The notes beneath the pieces are model-generated. The model had not been told where the DNA came from and searched no databases. It saw only the letters and a program-made list of their open reading frames with translations. Below are positions 17,171 to 24,704 of a stretch of 64,000 nucleotides of DNA, in pieces; the first letter of the stretch is position 1; each line of letters opens with the position of its first letter. This stretch comes from Flavobacterium aestivum (GTDB taxonomy: Bacteria > Bacteroidota > Bacteroidia > Flavobacteriales > Flavobacteriaceae). Where the stretch lies: the NCBI RefSeq assembly GCF_026870175.2, contig NZ_CP113977.2:62001-126000 (forward strand), in the 5' to 3' direction. Position numbers and translations under genes: made by a program.

Positions 17171-17297
17171 ACCGCAAATTCGCCAATTTATATTTTTCAA
17201 AATTAGAATTTCTGAATTGTAAAAGACAATGTCTTTCAATTCCTTTAAGAACTGATAAATCATCCGAAAAGTGACTAAAAATTTGCGAATTTGCGGT
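17171..17297. repeat. 127-bp element with 19-bp inverted ends
   Basis: The end sequences accgcaaattcgccaattt (17171-17189) and aaatttgcgaatttgcggt (17279-17297) are inverted repeats with one mismatch in 19. Inside lies a second hairpin (gaattg...aaagac / gtcttt...caattc, about 17213-17241). There is no open frame of note. It sits in the 358-bp gap between the FabH-like gene and the methyltransferase gene. The form suits a small non-autonomous mobile element or a large folded RNA. Confidence 0.6.
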
Positions 17298-17361
17298 AAA
17301 AAAAGCATGTATTTACTTTCTACAAATTTGAAATTACAAACCGTATAAGAAACAGAATCTT

Positions 17362-17369
17362 TATATTTG
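17362..17369 (+). promoter_or_regulatory. Probable -7 box of the methyltransferase gene
   Basis: TATATTTG matches TAnnTTTG and lies 39 bp before the ATG at 17409. No TTG stands at the right distance upstream. Confidence 0.45.
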
Positions 17370-17408
17370 CAAACTCTAAAGCGAACGCGATAGTTAAAAT
17401 AAAAAAAC

Positions 17409-17936
17409 ATGTACGAAAAAACATTTCCAAATAAAAGATTCAAACATACTTTAGAATTTTTAAAAAAGCATATCTCAACCTCTGAAACCATATTAGATTT
17501 GGGTGTAGAAAATCCCTTTTCTGCAATCATGAAGAAAGAAGGTTTCACTGTAAAGAATACTACTGGAGAAGATTTAGACGTGAATCAAAGTGTTTTTTCA
17601 GAAGGCAAGCAAGATGTTGTTACTGCTTTTGAAATTTTCGAACATTTACTCAATCCGTACACTATTCTAAACGAAATACAATCAGATAAACTATTAATAT
17701 CAATTCCTTTGCGACTTTGGTTTTCATCTGCCTACCGCAGTAAAACTGATATGTGGGATAGACATTACCACGAATTTGAAGATTGGCAATTAGACTGGTT
17801 ATTAGAAAAAACAGGTTGGAAAATCATCGACAGGGAAAAATTTACCCATCCTGTTAAAAAAATTGGATTTCGTCCGTTTTTGCGATTTTTCACTCCTCGA
17901 TATTATATTGTTTACGCAGAGAAAATCAAGAATTAA
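17409..17936 (+). CDS. Class I SAM-dependent methyltransferase
   Basis: A 175-residue cytosolic protein. Motif I is ETILDLGVENPFSAIM, a variant of the usual DxGxGxG. The post-I region is TGEDLDVN and motif IV is DVVTAFEIFEHLLNP, the EHL/NP pattern of small-molecule methyltransferases (Methyltransf_11/23 type). It ends with ARYYIVYAEK-like strands (TPRYYIVYAEKI). It sits 99 bp before a GT2 glycosyltransferase on the same strand, so a role in surface glycan or lipid modification is plausible, though not shown. Confidence 0.8.
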   Translation: MYEKTFPNKRFKHTLEFLKKHISTSETILDLGVENPFSAIMKKEGFTVKNTTGEDLDVNQSVFSEGKQDVVTAFEIFEHLLNPYTILNEIQSDKLLISIPLRLWFSSAYRSKTDMWDRHYHEFEDWQLDWLLEKTGWKIIDREKFTHPVKKIGFRPFLRFFTPRYYIVYAEKIKN

Positions 17937-17998
17937 GATTGCTGATTAATGGTTTCTGATTTTTGAATTTTAACTAACGCTTTAAAACAAATCGTTGA

Positions 17999-18028
17999 TC
18001 TAAAATCTAAAAATCTAAAATCTAAAAA
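17999..18028 (+). repeat. 7/8-bp tandem repeat before the GT2 gene
   Basis: Four tandem units of tctaaaa/tctaaaaa end 7 bp before the glycosyltransferase ATG. It is one of several AT-rich runs with a period near 7 bp in this window. Confidence 0.6.
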
Positions 18029-18035
18029 TTTTTAA

Positions 18036-18884
18036 ATGAACTACTACATCGTAATACCTGCTTATAACGAAGAAGCTTTTATCGCTTTGACTTTGCAATC
18101 CTTGGTATCGCAAACTGTTTTGCCAAAAAAAGTTGTGGTTGTCAATGATAATTCTACGGATAAAACTGCCGAAATTGTTTTGGCTTTCGCCAAAGACAAT
18201 CCGTTTATTACCTTAGTCAATAAAACATCCGAGACAATTCATTTACCAGGAAGCAAGGTAATTCAAGCCTTTCATAAAGGTTTTGAGACTTTAGATAATG
18301 ATTATGATGTTATTGTAAAATTAGACGGAGATTTAATTTTTCCTCCCAATTATTTTGAAACTATAATCAATCATTTTAAATCGGATTCAAGAATCGGTAT
18401 GGCTGGTGGATTTTGTTATATCGAAAAAAATGGAGACTGGATTCTGGAAAACTTAACTGACAAAGATCACATTCGTGGTGCATTGAAAGCGTATCGTAAA
18501 GAAACATTTCAACAAATTGGTGGCTTAAAACCGGCAATGGGTTGGGATACGGTTGACGAATTGCTTTGCAAATACTACAATTGGAAAGTCGTTACCGATA
18601 CCTCACTGCATGTAAAACACCTTAAACCAACAGGTGCCAGTTATAACAAAACTGCACGCTATAAACAAGGAGAAGCTTTTTACACCCTTGGATATGGTTT
18701 TTGGATTACAGCAATTGCATCGGCAAAACTAGCAATGATGAAGAAGAAACCACTTCTGTTCTTTGATTACATTAAAGGATTTTGGAAAGCCAAAAAAGCC
18801 AAAACACCATTATTGGTTACAGAAGAGCAGGCTCGTTTCATTCGAAACTACCGTTTGCAAAAAATGAAACAGAAACTTTTCTAA
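18036..18884 (+). CDS. Family 2 glycosyltransferase
   Basis: A 282-residue GT-A fold enzyme that transfers sugar from a nucleotide sugar. The N-terminal IVIPAYNEEAFI and VVVNDNSTDKTAEI form the nucleotide-binding part, and the metal-binding DxD is in VKLDGDLIFPPNY. The acceptor-side region has RGALKAYRKETFQQIGGLK. No clear membrane segment is present. With the methyltransferase upstream it may belong to an envelope-glycan pathway; the acceptor is unknown. Confidence 0.88.
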   Translation: MNYYIVIPAYNEEAFIALTLQSLVSQTVLPKKVVVVNDNSTDKTAEIVLAFAKDNPFITLVNKTSETIHLPGSKVIQAFHKGFETLDNDYDVIVKLDGDLIFPPNYFETIINHFKSDSRIGMAGGFCYIEKNGDWILENLTDKDHIRGALKAYRKETFQQIGGLKPAMGWDTVDELLCKYYNWKVVTDTSLHVKHLKPTGASYNKTARYKQGEAFYTLGYGFWITAIASAKLAMMKKKPLLFFDYIKGFWKAKKAKTPLLVTEEQARFIRNYRLQKMKQKLF

Positions 18885-18899
18885 TGAAAAATATTAACC

Positions 18900-18919
18900 C
18901 ATAACTTATAACTCATAAC
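18900..18919 (+). repeat. 7-bp-period tandem repeat between GT2 and mlaE
   Basis: cataact-tataact-cataac, three heptads, lie just after the GT2 gene. They resemble the repeats around the 22249-22608 gene. Confidence 0.5.
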
Positions 18920-18952
18920 AAGTTTGTAATTTAGCCCATATTCTATATCACT

Positions 18953-19702
18953 ATGATGCTCATTCGCTATACATCCCAGATCGGAAAATATTTTTTAATG
19001 TGGAAAGAAATTTTTAACAAACCAACAAAATGGTCTGTTATGAAAGGTTTAATCTTCAAAGAAGTAGAAGATTTAATTATCGATTCCTTGGGAATTGTTG
19101 CCTTCATATCTTTCTTTGTTGGTGGAGTTGTTGCCATCCAAACGGCTTTAAACCTAACCAATTCCTTTATACCTAAATACCTCATCGGATTTGCTACAAG
19201 ACAATCTATGATTTTAGAATTTGCCCCAACTTTTATGTCTATTATTATGGCTGGGAAAATGGGTTCTTTCATTACATCAAGTATCGGATCTATGAGAGTT
19301 ACCGAGCAAATCGATGCTCTTGAAGTTATGGGAGTTAACTCTTTAAATTACTTAGTTTTTCCCAAAATAATTGCTTTAATGATCTATCCATTTTTGGTTG
19401 GTATTAGTATGTTTTTGGGAATTTTTGGCGGATATGTAGCTACTGTATATGGTGGTTTTGGAGCTGATATTGACTTTATCGATGGATTACAAAGAGATTT
19501 TAATACTTTTCATATATTTTATGCTTTTCTAAAGACTTTTATATTCGGAATGTTCTTGGCTACCATACCTTCCTTCCATGGCTATTATATGAAAGGTGGA
19601 GCACTTGAAGTTGGTAAAGCCAGTACTGTTGCATTTGTTTGGACATCTGTGACTATCATTTTGATGAATTACGTATTAACCCAATTACTTTTAACTAAAT
19701 GA
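18953..19702 (+). CDS. MlaE-family ABC transporter permease (first set)
   Basis: A 249-residue inner-membrane permease of the Mla/MCE lipid transport class. The family signature VTEQIDALEVMGVNSLNYLV is clear, with about five hydrophobic helices (e.g. LGIVAFISFFVGGVVAIQTA). It overlaps the ATPase gene downstream by 4 bp. Unlike the set at 42067-44723, no MCE (MlaD) gene follows, so the substrate-binding subunit must be shared or encoded elsewhere. ATG codons at 18953 and 18956 are both possible starts. Confidence 0.93.
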   Translation: MMLIRYTSQIGKYFLMWKEIFNKPTKWSVMKGLIFKEVEDLIIDSLGIVAFISFFVGGVVAIQTALNLTNSFIPKYLIGFATRQSMILEFAPTFMSIIMAGKMGSFITSSIGSMRVTEQIDALEVMGVNSLNYLVFPKIIALMIYPFLVGISMFLGIFGGYVATVYGGFGADIDFIDGLQRDFNTFHIFYAFLKTFIFGMFLATIPSFHGYYMKGGALEVGKASTVAFVWTSVTIILMNYVLTQLLLTK

Positions 19703-20460
19703 TCGAAATAAAAAACATAGAAAAATCATTTGGCGGTGTCAAAATCCTTAAAGGGGTTTCTGCTGTTTTTGAGGCTGGAAAAACCAATTTAATTATTGGT
19801 CAGAGTGGATCAGGAAAAACGGTTTTATTAAAATCATTACTAGGAATTCATTCCCCAGAAGCAGGAACTATTTCGTTTGACGGCCGAATCTACTCCGAAT
19901 TAAACGCAGACGAGAAAAGGGAAATACGTACCGAAATTGGAATGCTTTTTCAAGGCAGTGCTCTTTTTGACAGTATGACTGTTGCCGAAAACGTGGGTTT
20001 CCCGCTGAAAATGTTTACCAACGATAGTAACGATAAAATTCAAAAAAGAGTTGATTTCGTTTTAAAAAGAGTAAATCTTATTGGAGCCCATAAAAAAATG
20101 CCTTCGGAGATTTCTGGTGGTATGCAAAAAAGGGTTGCTATTGCACGTGCCATTGTAAACAATCCAAAATATTTATTTTGTGATGAACCTAATTCTGGAT
20201 TAGACCCTAATACTGCCATATTGATTGATAATCTTATCAAAGAGATTACAGAGGAATACAACATTACTACGGTAGTAAACACCCATGACATGAACTCTGT
20301 AATGGAGATTGGAGATAAAATTGTATTTCTTAAAAATGGTCTTAAAGCTTGGGAAGGAACCAATCAAGATGTTTTCCTAACCGACAACGAAGCAATTGTA
20401 GAATTTGTTTATTCATCCAATTTGTTCAAGAAAGTTAGAGAAGCTTATTTAAAAGGGTAA
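19699..20460 (+). CDS. MlaF-family ABC transporter ATPase (first set)
   Basis: A 253-residue ATPase partner of the adjacent MlaE. Walker A is GQSGSGKTVLLKSLLG, the ABC signature is ISGGMQKRVAIARAI, and Walker B is YLFCDEPNSGLDP. The switch histidine is in VVNTHDMNSVMEIGD. Start and stop codons overlap those of the permease gene (ATGA), so the two are coupled. It ends at a strong terminator shared with manC. Confidence 0.95.
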   Translation: MIEIKNIEKSFGGVKILKGVSAVFEAGKTNLIIGQSGSGKTVLLKSLLGIHSPEAGTISFDGRIYSELNADEKREIRTEIGMLFQGSALFDSMTVAENVGFPLKMFTNDSNDKIQKRVDFVLKRVNLIGAHKKMPSEISGGMQKRVAIARAIVNNPKYLFCDEPNSGLDPNTAILIDNLIKEITEEYNITTVVNTHDMNSVMEIGDKIVFLKNGLKAWEGTNQDVFLTDNEAIVEFVYSSNLFKKVREAYLKG

Positions 20461-20469
20461 TCTTCAAAA

Positions 20470-20519
20470 AAAAGAAAAAGGTAGAAATTGTTTTAAAAAC
20501 ATTTCTACCTTTTTCTTTT
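20470..20519. terminator. Bidirectional terminator between mlaF and manC
   Basis: 19-bp complementary arms (core gaaaaaggtagaaat / atttctacctttttc) with a 12-nt loop and A/T runs on both flanks. It serves the convergent genes on both sides. Confidence 0.92.
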
Positions 20520-20536
20520 ATAATAAGTTCCTCTAA

Positions 20537-21592
20537 CTATTGTAACTGAGAAACGATACCCTTTATTTCCTGTTCTTTACTTTTTGGATAAATCAACAAA
20601 ATCGAGTCCTTATCTACAATGATATAATCATCTAGACCATCAACAATTACTTGTTTTCCTATGGCAGTTCTAATCATGTTGTTTGATGCATTTTGTAGTA
20701 ATACCGTTGCATTTACTACCGCATTATTATTATCATCTTTTGGTAGTTTTTCATGCAATGCTCCCCATGTTCCTAAGTCATTCCAATCAAAAGTAGCAGG
20801 AAGTACATACACATTTTTAGCGTTTTCCATTATGGCATAATCTATAGAAATATTGGTCGCTTTAGGATAATTTTCTTGAATAAAAGCATTTTCTTTATCT
20901 GAATTATATACCTCATACCCTTTCATAAAAAGAGCATACATATCTGGCTGAAATTCTTCAAAAGCCTTCAAAATTGATTGCACACTCCAAATAAAAATTC
21001 CGGCATTCCATAAATAATTTCTGCTTTGAATAAATCGCCTTGCGGTTTTAAAGTCTGGTTTCTCTCTAAACTGAACCACTTTTTTAATAGAACGACTATC
21101 TAATTTATCAAATTCGATATAACCATAGCCTGTATTAGGAGCTGTTGGTAAAATCCCTAATGTCATCAAGGTTTCTTCCCTTTCGCATAAATCAAAAGAG
21201 CGCTGTAAGTTGGCCACAAACTGCATCTCATCCTCGATCCAATGATCACTTGGCGCAACAACCATTACTGCATTTGGATTTATTTTTTTAATCTTTAATG
21301 ATGCATATAAAATACAAGCCGCTGTATTCCTCATAGCTGGTTCTAAAACAATTTGATCTTGTTTGACCAATGGCAATTGTTCCAGAATCAAATCATTGTA
21401 GCTCTCATGAGTCAGAATCAAGATATTCTCTTTCGGAATAATTTGTGATAGTCTACTAAATGTTTTTTGAATTAAGGTTTCACCTGAACCCAACATATCA
21501 TGAAACTGCTTTGGAAATTCTCTCGTACTTACTGGCCAAAATCGAGAACCGATTCCGCCTGCCATCAATATTGCGTAATAATTTTTGTTCAT
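20537..21592 (-). CDS. manC: Mannose-1-phosphate guanylyltransferase
   Basis: Makes GDP-mannose from mannose-1-phosphate and GTP, for surface polysaccharide and protein glycosylation. 351 residues, the short form without a fused phosphomannose isomerase domain. The nucleotidyltransferase signature MAGGIGSRFWPVSTREFPKQ is at residues 10-29. PSDHWIED, the metal region ENAKNVYVLPATFDWNDLGT and REKPDF complete the family pattern. It is followed on the same strand by nothing, and preceded 36 bp upstream by the SprT-like gene. Confidence 0.95.
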   Translation of the reverse strand: MNKNYYAILMAGGIGSRFWPVSTREFPKQFHDMLGSGETLIQKTFSRLSQIIPKENILILTHESYNDLILEQLPLVKQDQIVLEPAMRNTAACILYASLKIKKINPNAVMVVAPSDHWIEDEMQFVANLQRSFDLCEREETLMTLGILPTAPNTGYGYIEFDKLDSRSIKKVVQFREKPDFKTARRFIQSRNYLWNAGIFIWSVQSILKAFEEFQPDMYALFMKGYEVYNSDKENAFIQENYPKATNISIDYAIMENAKNVYVLPATFDWNDLGTWGALHEKLPKDDNNNAVVNATVLLQNASNNMIRTAIGKQVIVDGLDDYIIVDKDSILLIYPKSKEQEIKGIVSQLQ

Positions 21593-21628
21593 TTTAATTT
21601 TCTTTAGTTCACTCTATAATGAACATTT

Positions 21629-22228
21629 TTACCCAGGCAATAGTTCTACCTCAGCATTTGGGTTAAATAAATACAAACGCCCAGTGCTTACTTCTAAGCA
21701 TTCGTAACGTTTGGTTCGTATGGCAATTTTTTTAAAAATCTTTCCGTTAGGAATTCTAAAAATTCCTCCATATGGTATTTCAAAGATAAAATTTTTATCA
21801 TTTGGTTTGTCATACTGTTTTAGTGCCAATGCTAATGTTGCATCGGTATCGCTGCTTGCCGTAGGATTTCTGAAATGCCTAGCTAACAAAGGCAGCAAAT
21901 CATTCGGGAAAATCTCTGGCCTAATAAAAGGCACCATCATTCTCTGAAAAGAATGTTTCCATTCCCCACCATGCGGTTTTATATTTCTTCCAAATTTTTC
22001 GAAAGCAACTAAATGCGATATTTCATGAATTAGCGTAATTAAAAACTTGTATTTATTGAGACTCGAATTAACCGTAATTTCATGCTTCCCATTCATCCCT
22101 TTTCTATAATCCCCATGACGTGTTTGTCTTTCATTGACAATTTTAAGGTGCACCTGATGCGTAACAATCAGATCAAAAACTGGCTTTACGGCATGTTCCG
22201 GCAAATATTTTAAAAGAGTTTCTGGCAA
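21629..22228 (-). CDS. SprT-like zinc metalloprotease domain protein
   Basis: A 199-residue protein. The zinc motif HEISH is at residues 68-72 in LITLIHEISHLVAFEKFG, and a possible third ligand lies in KPHGGEWKHSFQRMM. This is the SprT arrangement, related to the DNA-protein crosslink protease SPRTN. The C-terminal part (about 145-199) has KRYECLEVSTGRLYLFNPNAE but no cysteine zinc ribbon. Substrate unknown. It lies just upstream of manC, and its start is 6 bp from the repeat of the four-helix cassette. Confidence 0.85.
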   Translation of the reverse strand: MPETLLKYLPEHAVKPVFDLIVTHQVHLKIVNERQTRHGDYRKGMNGKHEITVNSSLNKYKFLITLIHEISHLVAFEKFGRNIKPHGGEWKHSFQRMMVPFIRPEIFPNDLLPLLARHFRNPTASSDTDATLALALKQYDKPNDKNFIFEIPYGGIFRIPNGKIFKKIAIRTKRYECLEVSTGRLYLFNPNAEVELLPG

Positions 22229-22233
22229 AATTG

Positions 22234-22257
22234 ATTATGAGTTATAAATTATGAGTT
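22234..22257. repeat. Left inverted repeat of the four-helix-bundle cassette
   Basis: attatgagttataaattatgagtt, itself with a 7-bp period. It matches the reverse complement of the right repeat (attcataattcataactcac..., 22603-22625) with about three mismatches in 24. It contains the stop codon region of the gene at 22249-22608. Confidence 0.65.
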
Positions 22258-22608
22258 AAGAGTTTTTTTTGAAGTTATTATTATGCTTCTTATTATTTTT
22301 AGAACCTCGTTACTTTGTTGATGAATGGAATTAAATTCAATTTCTGAAATATAATCTGTTTCTTTCAAAAGCTCAAGCCAATACATAGTTTCATCGCATT
22401 CTTTCTGTGAGATCGATAATTTATGAATAAAATCAGCCTTACTTTGAGCATTTATAGCTTCACGAACATTTGCTCCCACTGAAGTTACAGAACGTAAAAA
22501 TTGTTTACTCATTACAAATTCTTTCTTTTCAGAAATCAAATATTTATAAAAATCAACGCCTCTTTTTGCTAACTCAAAACTTTTATTCTTAATAATGCTT
22601 TCATTCAT
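22249..22608 (-). CDS. Four-helix-bundle protein (23S rRNA IVS-type, PF05635)
   Basis: 119 residues, all helical: KSFELAKRGVDFYKYLI, EFVMSKQFLRSVTSVGANVR, EAINAQSKADFIHKLSISQK and ETMYWLELLKET. SVGANVREA is the signature of the family first found in 23S rRNA intervening sequences; the retroelement accessory protein Avd is a structural cousin. A basic surface suggests nucleic-acid binding, but the function is unknown. It fits exactly between the SDR and SprT-like genes and its two ends lie in inverted heptad repeats, which suggests an inserted cassette. Confidence 0.85.
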   Translation of the reverse strand: MNESIIKNKSFELAKRGVDFYKYLISEKKEFVMSKQFLRSVTSVGANVREAINAQSKADFIHKLSISQKECDETMYWLELLKETDYISEIEFNSIHQQSNEVLKIIRSIIITSKKTLNS

Positions 22609-22634
22609 AATTCATAACTCACAATTCATAATTT
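22603..22634. repeat. Right inverted repeat of the four-helix-bundle cassette
   Basis: Heptads attcata-attcata-actcaca-attcata-attt. The repeat overlaps the start codon of the four-helix gene and ends one base before the SDR stop codon (22635). It is the inverted partner of 22234-22257. Confidence 0.65.
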
Positions 22635-23312
22635 CTATGGGTTCGTAGAAGAAACTTGCAGCACTTTACCGTTAAAGTATTTATTTCCCGTAAGGGTAAA
22701 TTCATAAATATAATTGGCCATTTCACTAGCCGAAAGTGGTGCTTGATAACCTGGAAATGCTTCTTGCAGCATTTCGGTCTGAACAGAGCCCAAGGCCAAA
22801 ACATTAAAAGAAATTCCTTGCTCTTTATATTCTTCAGCTAATAATTCAGATAAAGTAATTACAGCTCCTTTACTAGAACTATAAGCTGCCAATCCTGCAA
22901 ATTTGAGGCTTCCTTGAATACCGCCCATAGAACTAATTGTTACTACGTGACTGCCTTTTTGCAAATAAGGTAAACAAACACGAGTAAGATTAGCTACTCC
23001 AAAAACATTTACTTTATATATATTTTCGAAATCATGCTGTGTCGTTTCCGAAAAAGGTCTTAATAACAAACTTCCCGCATTATGAATAATAGCATCTACT
23101 TTTTTCCAAGTGCTGGAAAGAAAATCGTTTACTTGATCCAGCTCTATTTCGTTAGACAAATCAACCGAAAGACAAGTAATATTTTCATGAGAAACCAAAT
23201 CGTGGTGTGTTTTTCTGGATAATGCAAGCACTTTATGTCCTGCATTCGCAAATTGCAAAGCCAATTCAAATCCTATTCCCCTACTTGTTCCTGTAATAAT
23301 TATATTTTTCAT
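22635..23312 (-). CDS. Short-chain dehydrogenase/reductase
   Basis: A 225-residue classical SDR, NAD(P)-dependent. The cofactor motif is ITGTSRGIGFELA at the N-terminus, DAIIHNAG is the NNAG equivalent, and the active site is S...YSSSKGAV (Tyr and Lys of YxxxK). It is somewhat short at the C-terminus, as in small SDRs. Substrate unknown. The promoter region has a palindrome over the predicted transcription start. Confidence 0.9.
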   Translation of the reverse strand: MKNIIITGTSRGIGFELALQFANAGHKVLALSRKTHHDLVSHENITCLSVDLSNEIELDQVNDFLSSTWKKVDAIIHNAGSLLLRPFSETTQHDFENIYKVNVFGVANLTRVCLPYLQKGSHVVTISSMGGIQGSLKFAGLAAYSSSKGAVITLSELLAEEYKEQGISFNVLALGSVQTEMLQEAFPGYQAPLSASEMANYIYEFTLTGNKYFNGKVLQVSSTNP

Positions 23313-23332
23313 TCAAGGATAATATTTAATTG

Positions 23333-23364
23333 TGAAATCCTAGCGATTTCATGTAGCAAAAATA
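23333..23364 (-). promoter_or_regulatory. SDR promoter with operator-like palindrome at the start site
   Basis: TATTTTTG on the minus strand (23364-23357) matches the -7 consensus, 45 bp before the SDR start. At 23333-23351, where transcription would begin, is tgaaatc-N5-gatttca. This is a typical place for a repressor site. Confidence 0.5.
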
Positions 23365-23444
23365 AACAAAACCAACAAAAGAGGCACTATTTTAAATAAA
23401 CGGATTTATGACAATATAAAAAAACGTGGCTACTTTATTTTATT

Positions 23445-23452
23445 TATTTTTG
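23445..23452 (+). promoter_or_regulatory. Probable -7 box of the GNAT gene
   Basis: TATTTTTG matches TAnnTTTG, 33 bp upstream of the ATG at 23486. It lies inside the alternative GTG-initiated frame (23426) and so argues against that longer start. Confidence 0.5.
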
Positions 23453-23485
23453 CAAAGAAATATACCAACTCAGAATTTAAAAAAG

Positions 23486-24055
23486 ATGATTGATAACATA
23501 CAATTTGAAGTAGCAAAAAATACAGACATAGAAGGTGTACTGGCATTACAGGATATTTATTTGGTATCGAATATGACTGAGGAAGAAAAGTCATCCGGAT
23601 TTGTTACAACCCCTTTTTCTGTTGAGCAACTTCAAGAGGTAATTAGTCAAGAAGGTTTGTTTATTGCCAAAGACGACAATAAAATAATCGCTTATATTTT
23701 TGCAGCAAGCTGGAACTATTTCAGTCAGTGGGCTATTTTTAATCACATGACTCCTATGCTTCCTGGGCTTTCATTCAAAGATTTTAATCTTACTGATACT
23801 AATACTTTTCAATATGGTCCTATTTGCATAGACAAAAAATACAGAGGTAAAGGCTTAATTAATCCTTTCTTTGAATTTATGCGAATTCATCTTATGAAAC
23901 GTTTTCCAGTAAGCATTACTTTCATCAACAAAACCAATATTCCTTCTCAAAAGGCACATATTGAAAAATTGAAATGGTCTGTTATTGGCGATTTCCAATT
24001 CAACAATAATAACTATTTCGTTTTGGCTTATGATATGAATCAGCCGGTTCAATAA
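23486..24055 (+). CDS. GNAT-family N-acetyltransferase
   Basis: A 189-residue acetyl-CoA-dependent acetyltransferase fold. The acetyl-CoA loop is GPICIDKKYRGKGLINPFFE (R/Q-x-x-G-x-G/A variant RGKGL). It is followed by SITFINKTNIPSQKAH, the family's N-pattern, and a C-terminal strand NYFVLAYDM. The start ATG 23486 (MIDNIQFEVAKNTDIEGVL) fits the fold and the promoter. Acceptor unknown. It converges with the LysE-like gene with 5 bp between them. Confidence 0.85.
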   Translation: MIDNIQFEVAKNTDIEGVLALQDIYLVSNMTEEEKSSGFVTTPFSVEQLQEVISQEGLFIAKDDNKIIAYIFAASWNYFSQWAIFNHMTPMLPGLSFKDFNLTDTNTFQYGPICIDKKYRGKGLINPFFEFMRIHLMKRFPVSITFINKTNIPSQKAHIEKLKWSVIGDFQFNNNNYFVLAYDMNQPVQ

Positions 24056-24060
24056 ATAAT

Positions 24061-24699
24061 CTAGCGAAGATATTTTTTATAGACTTTAAAAGTTTGGACG
24101 ATAGCCAAGACTACAAAAAACAACGGAATACCTATTGGTACAATGTATTTTGAAAAAGGAATTGTGTTTTGGGATAAAGAATCTAATAAAACTATTACTG
24201 CCAGCATCCCGAAAAATGTACCCACTAAAGTGCCAAAAATATAATGGAACTTAAGTTTATGCTTCAGTGATATATGATTGGCATTCATTAAATACAAATT
24301 CCAAGCCATCCAAAACGGTATTTGAAGAAAATTCAATCCGCACAATACCATTCCGATTAAAAAAGGAGAATACTGAACATAATCCTCTAAGTAATTATGC
24401 TCTTCTACCGTTTGATTAGAATGAGCATAAAACAAGTAGGCTAATAACAAAAGGAAAAACACAGCAAAAAAATCAATGCACTTCATTAATTTCTTGTTAT
24501 CCATTAGTTGGTTTGCAAAAATCACTGTAAAATAAATTACAATTGCTTCAATAACAATCACCCCCAACAAATAAGAAACCAAGGAATTTAATCCAAATTT
24601 AGAGAAGACCTCAACTCCTATAATATTCAAATATCCAAGAGGTAGAGATCCTACAAAGCTCACAATAAATCCAACTATTATATTTTTAAGAGCTTTCAT
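24061..24699 (-). CDS. LysE-like membrane transporter
   Basis: A 212-residue integral membrane protein with six hydrophobic helices. The N-terminus IIVGFIVSFVGSLPLGYLNI has the LysE/RhtB pattern (P-G motif in the first helix). An exporter of amino acids or small metabolites is the family role; the substrate is not deducible. It lies 5 bp downstream of the ATP-grasp gene on the same strand, so the pair probably forms an operon. That pairing would suit export of an ATP-grasp ligase product, which is speculative. Confidence 0.75.
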   Translation of the reverse strand: MKALKNIIVGFIVSFVGSLPLGYLNIIGVEVFSKFGLNSLVSYLLGVIVIEAIVIYFTVIFANQLMDNKKLMKCIDFFAVFFLLLLAYLFYAHSNQTVEEHNYLEDYVQYSPFLIGMVLCGLNFLQIPFWMAWNLYLMNANHISLKHKLKFHYIFGTLVGTFFGMLAVIVLLDSLSQNTIPFSKYIVPIGIPLFFVVLAIVQTFKVYKKYLR

Positions 24700-24704
24700 T
24701 TTAT

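Noticed and set aside
16940..17548. 202-codon minus-strand frame
   Set aside because: It overlaps the 3' end of the FabH-like gene, the inverted-repeat element and the methyltransferase start; composition is Cys/Phe-rich as in shadow frames.
20470..20519. Long inverted repeat as a mobile-element end
   Set aside because: Position between convergent genes and flanking A/T runs explain it as a bidirectional terminator.
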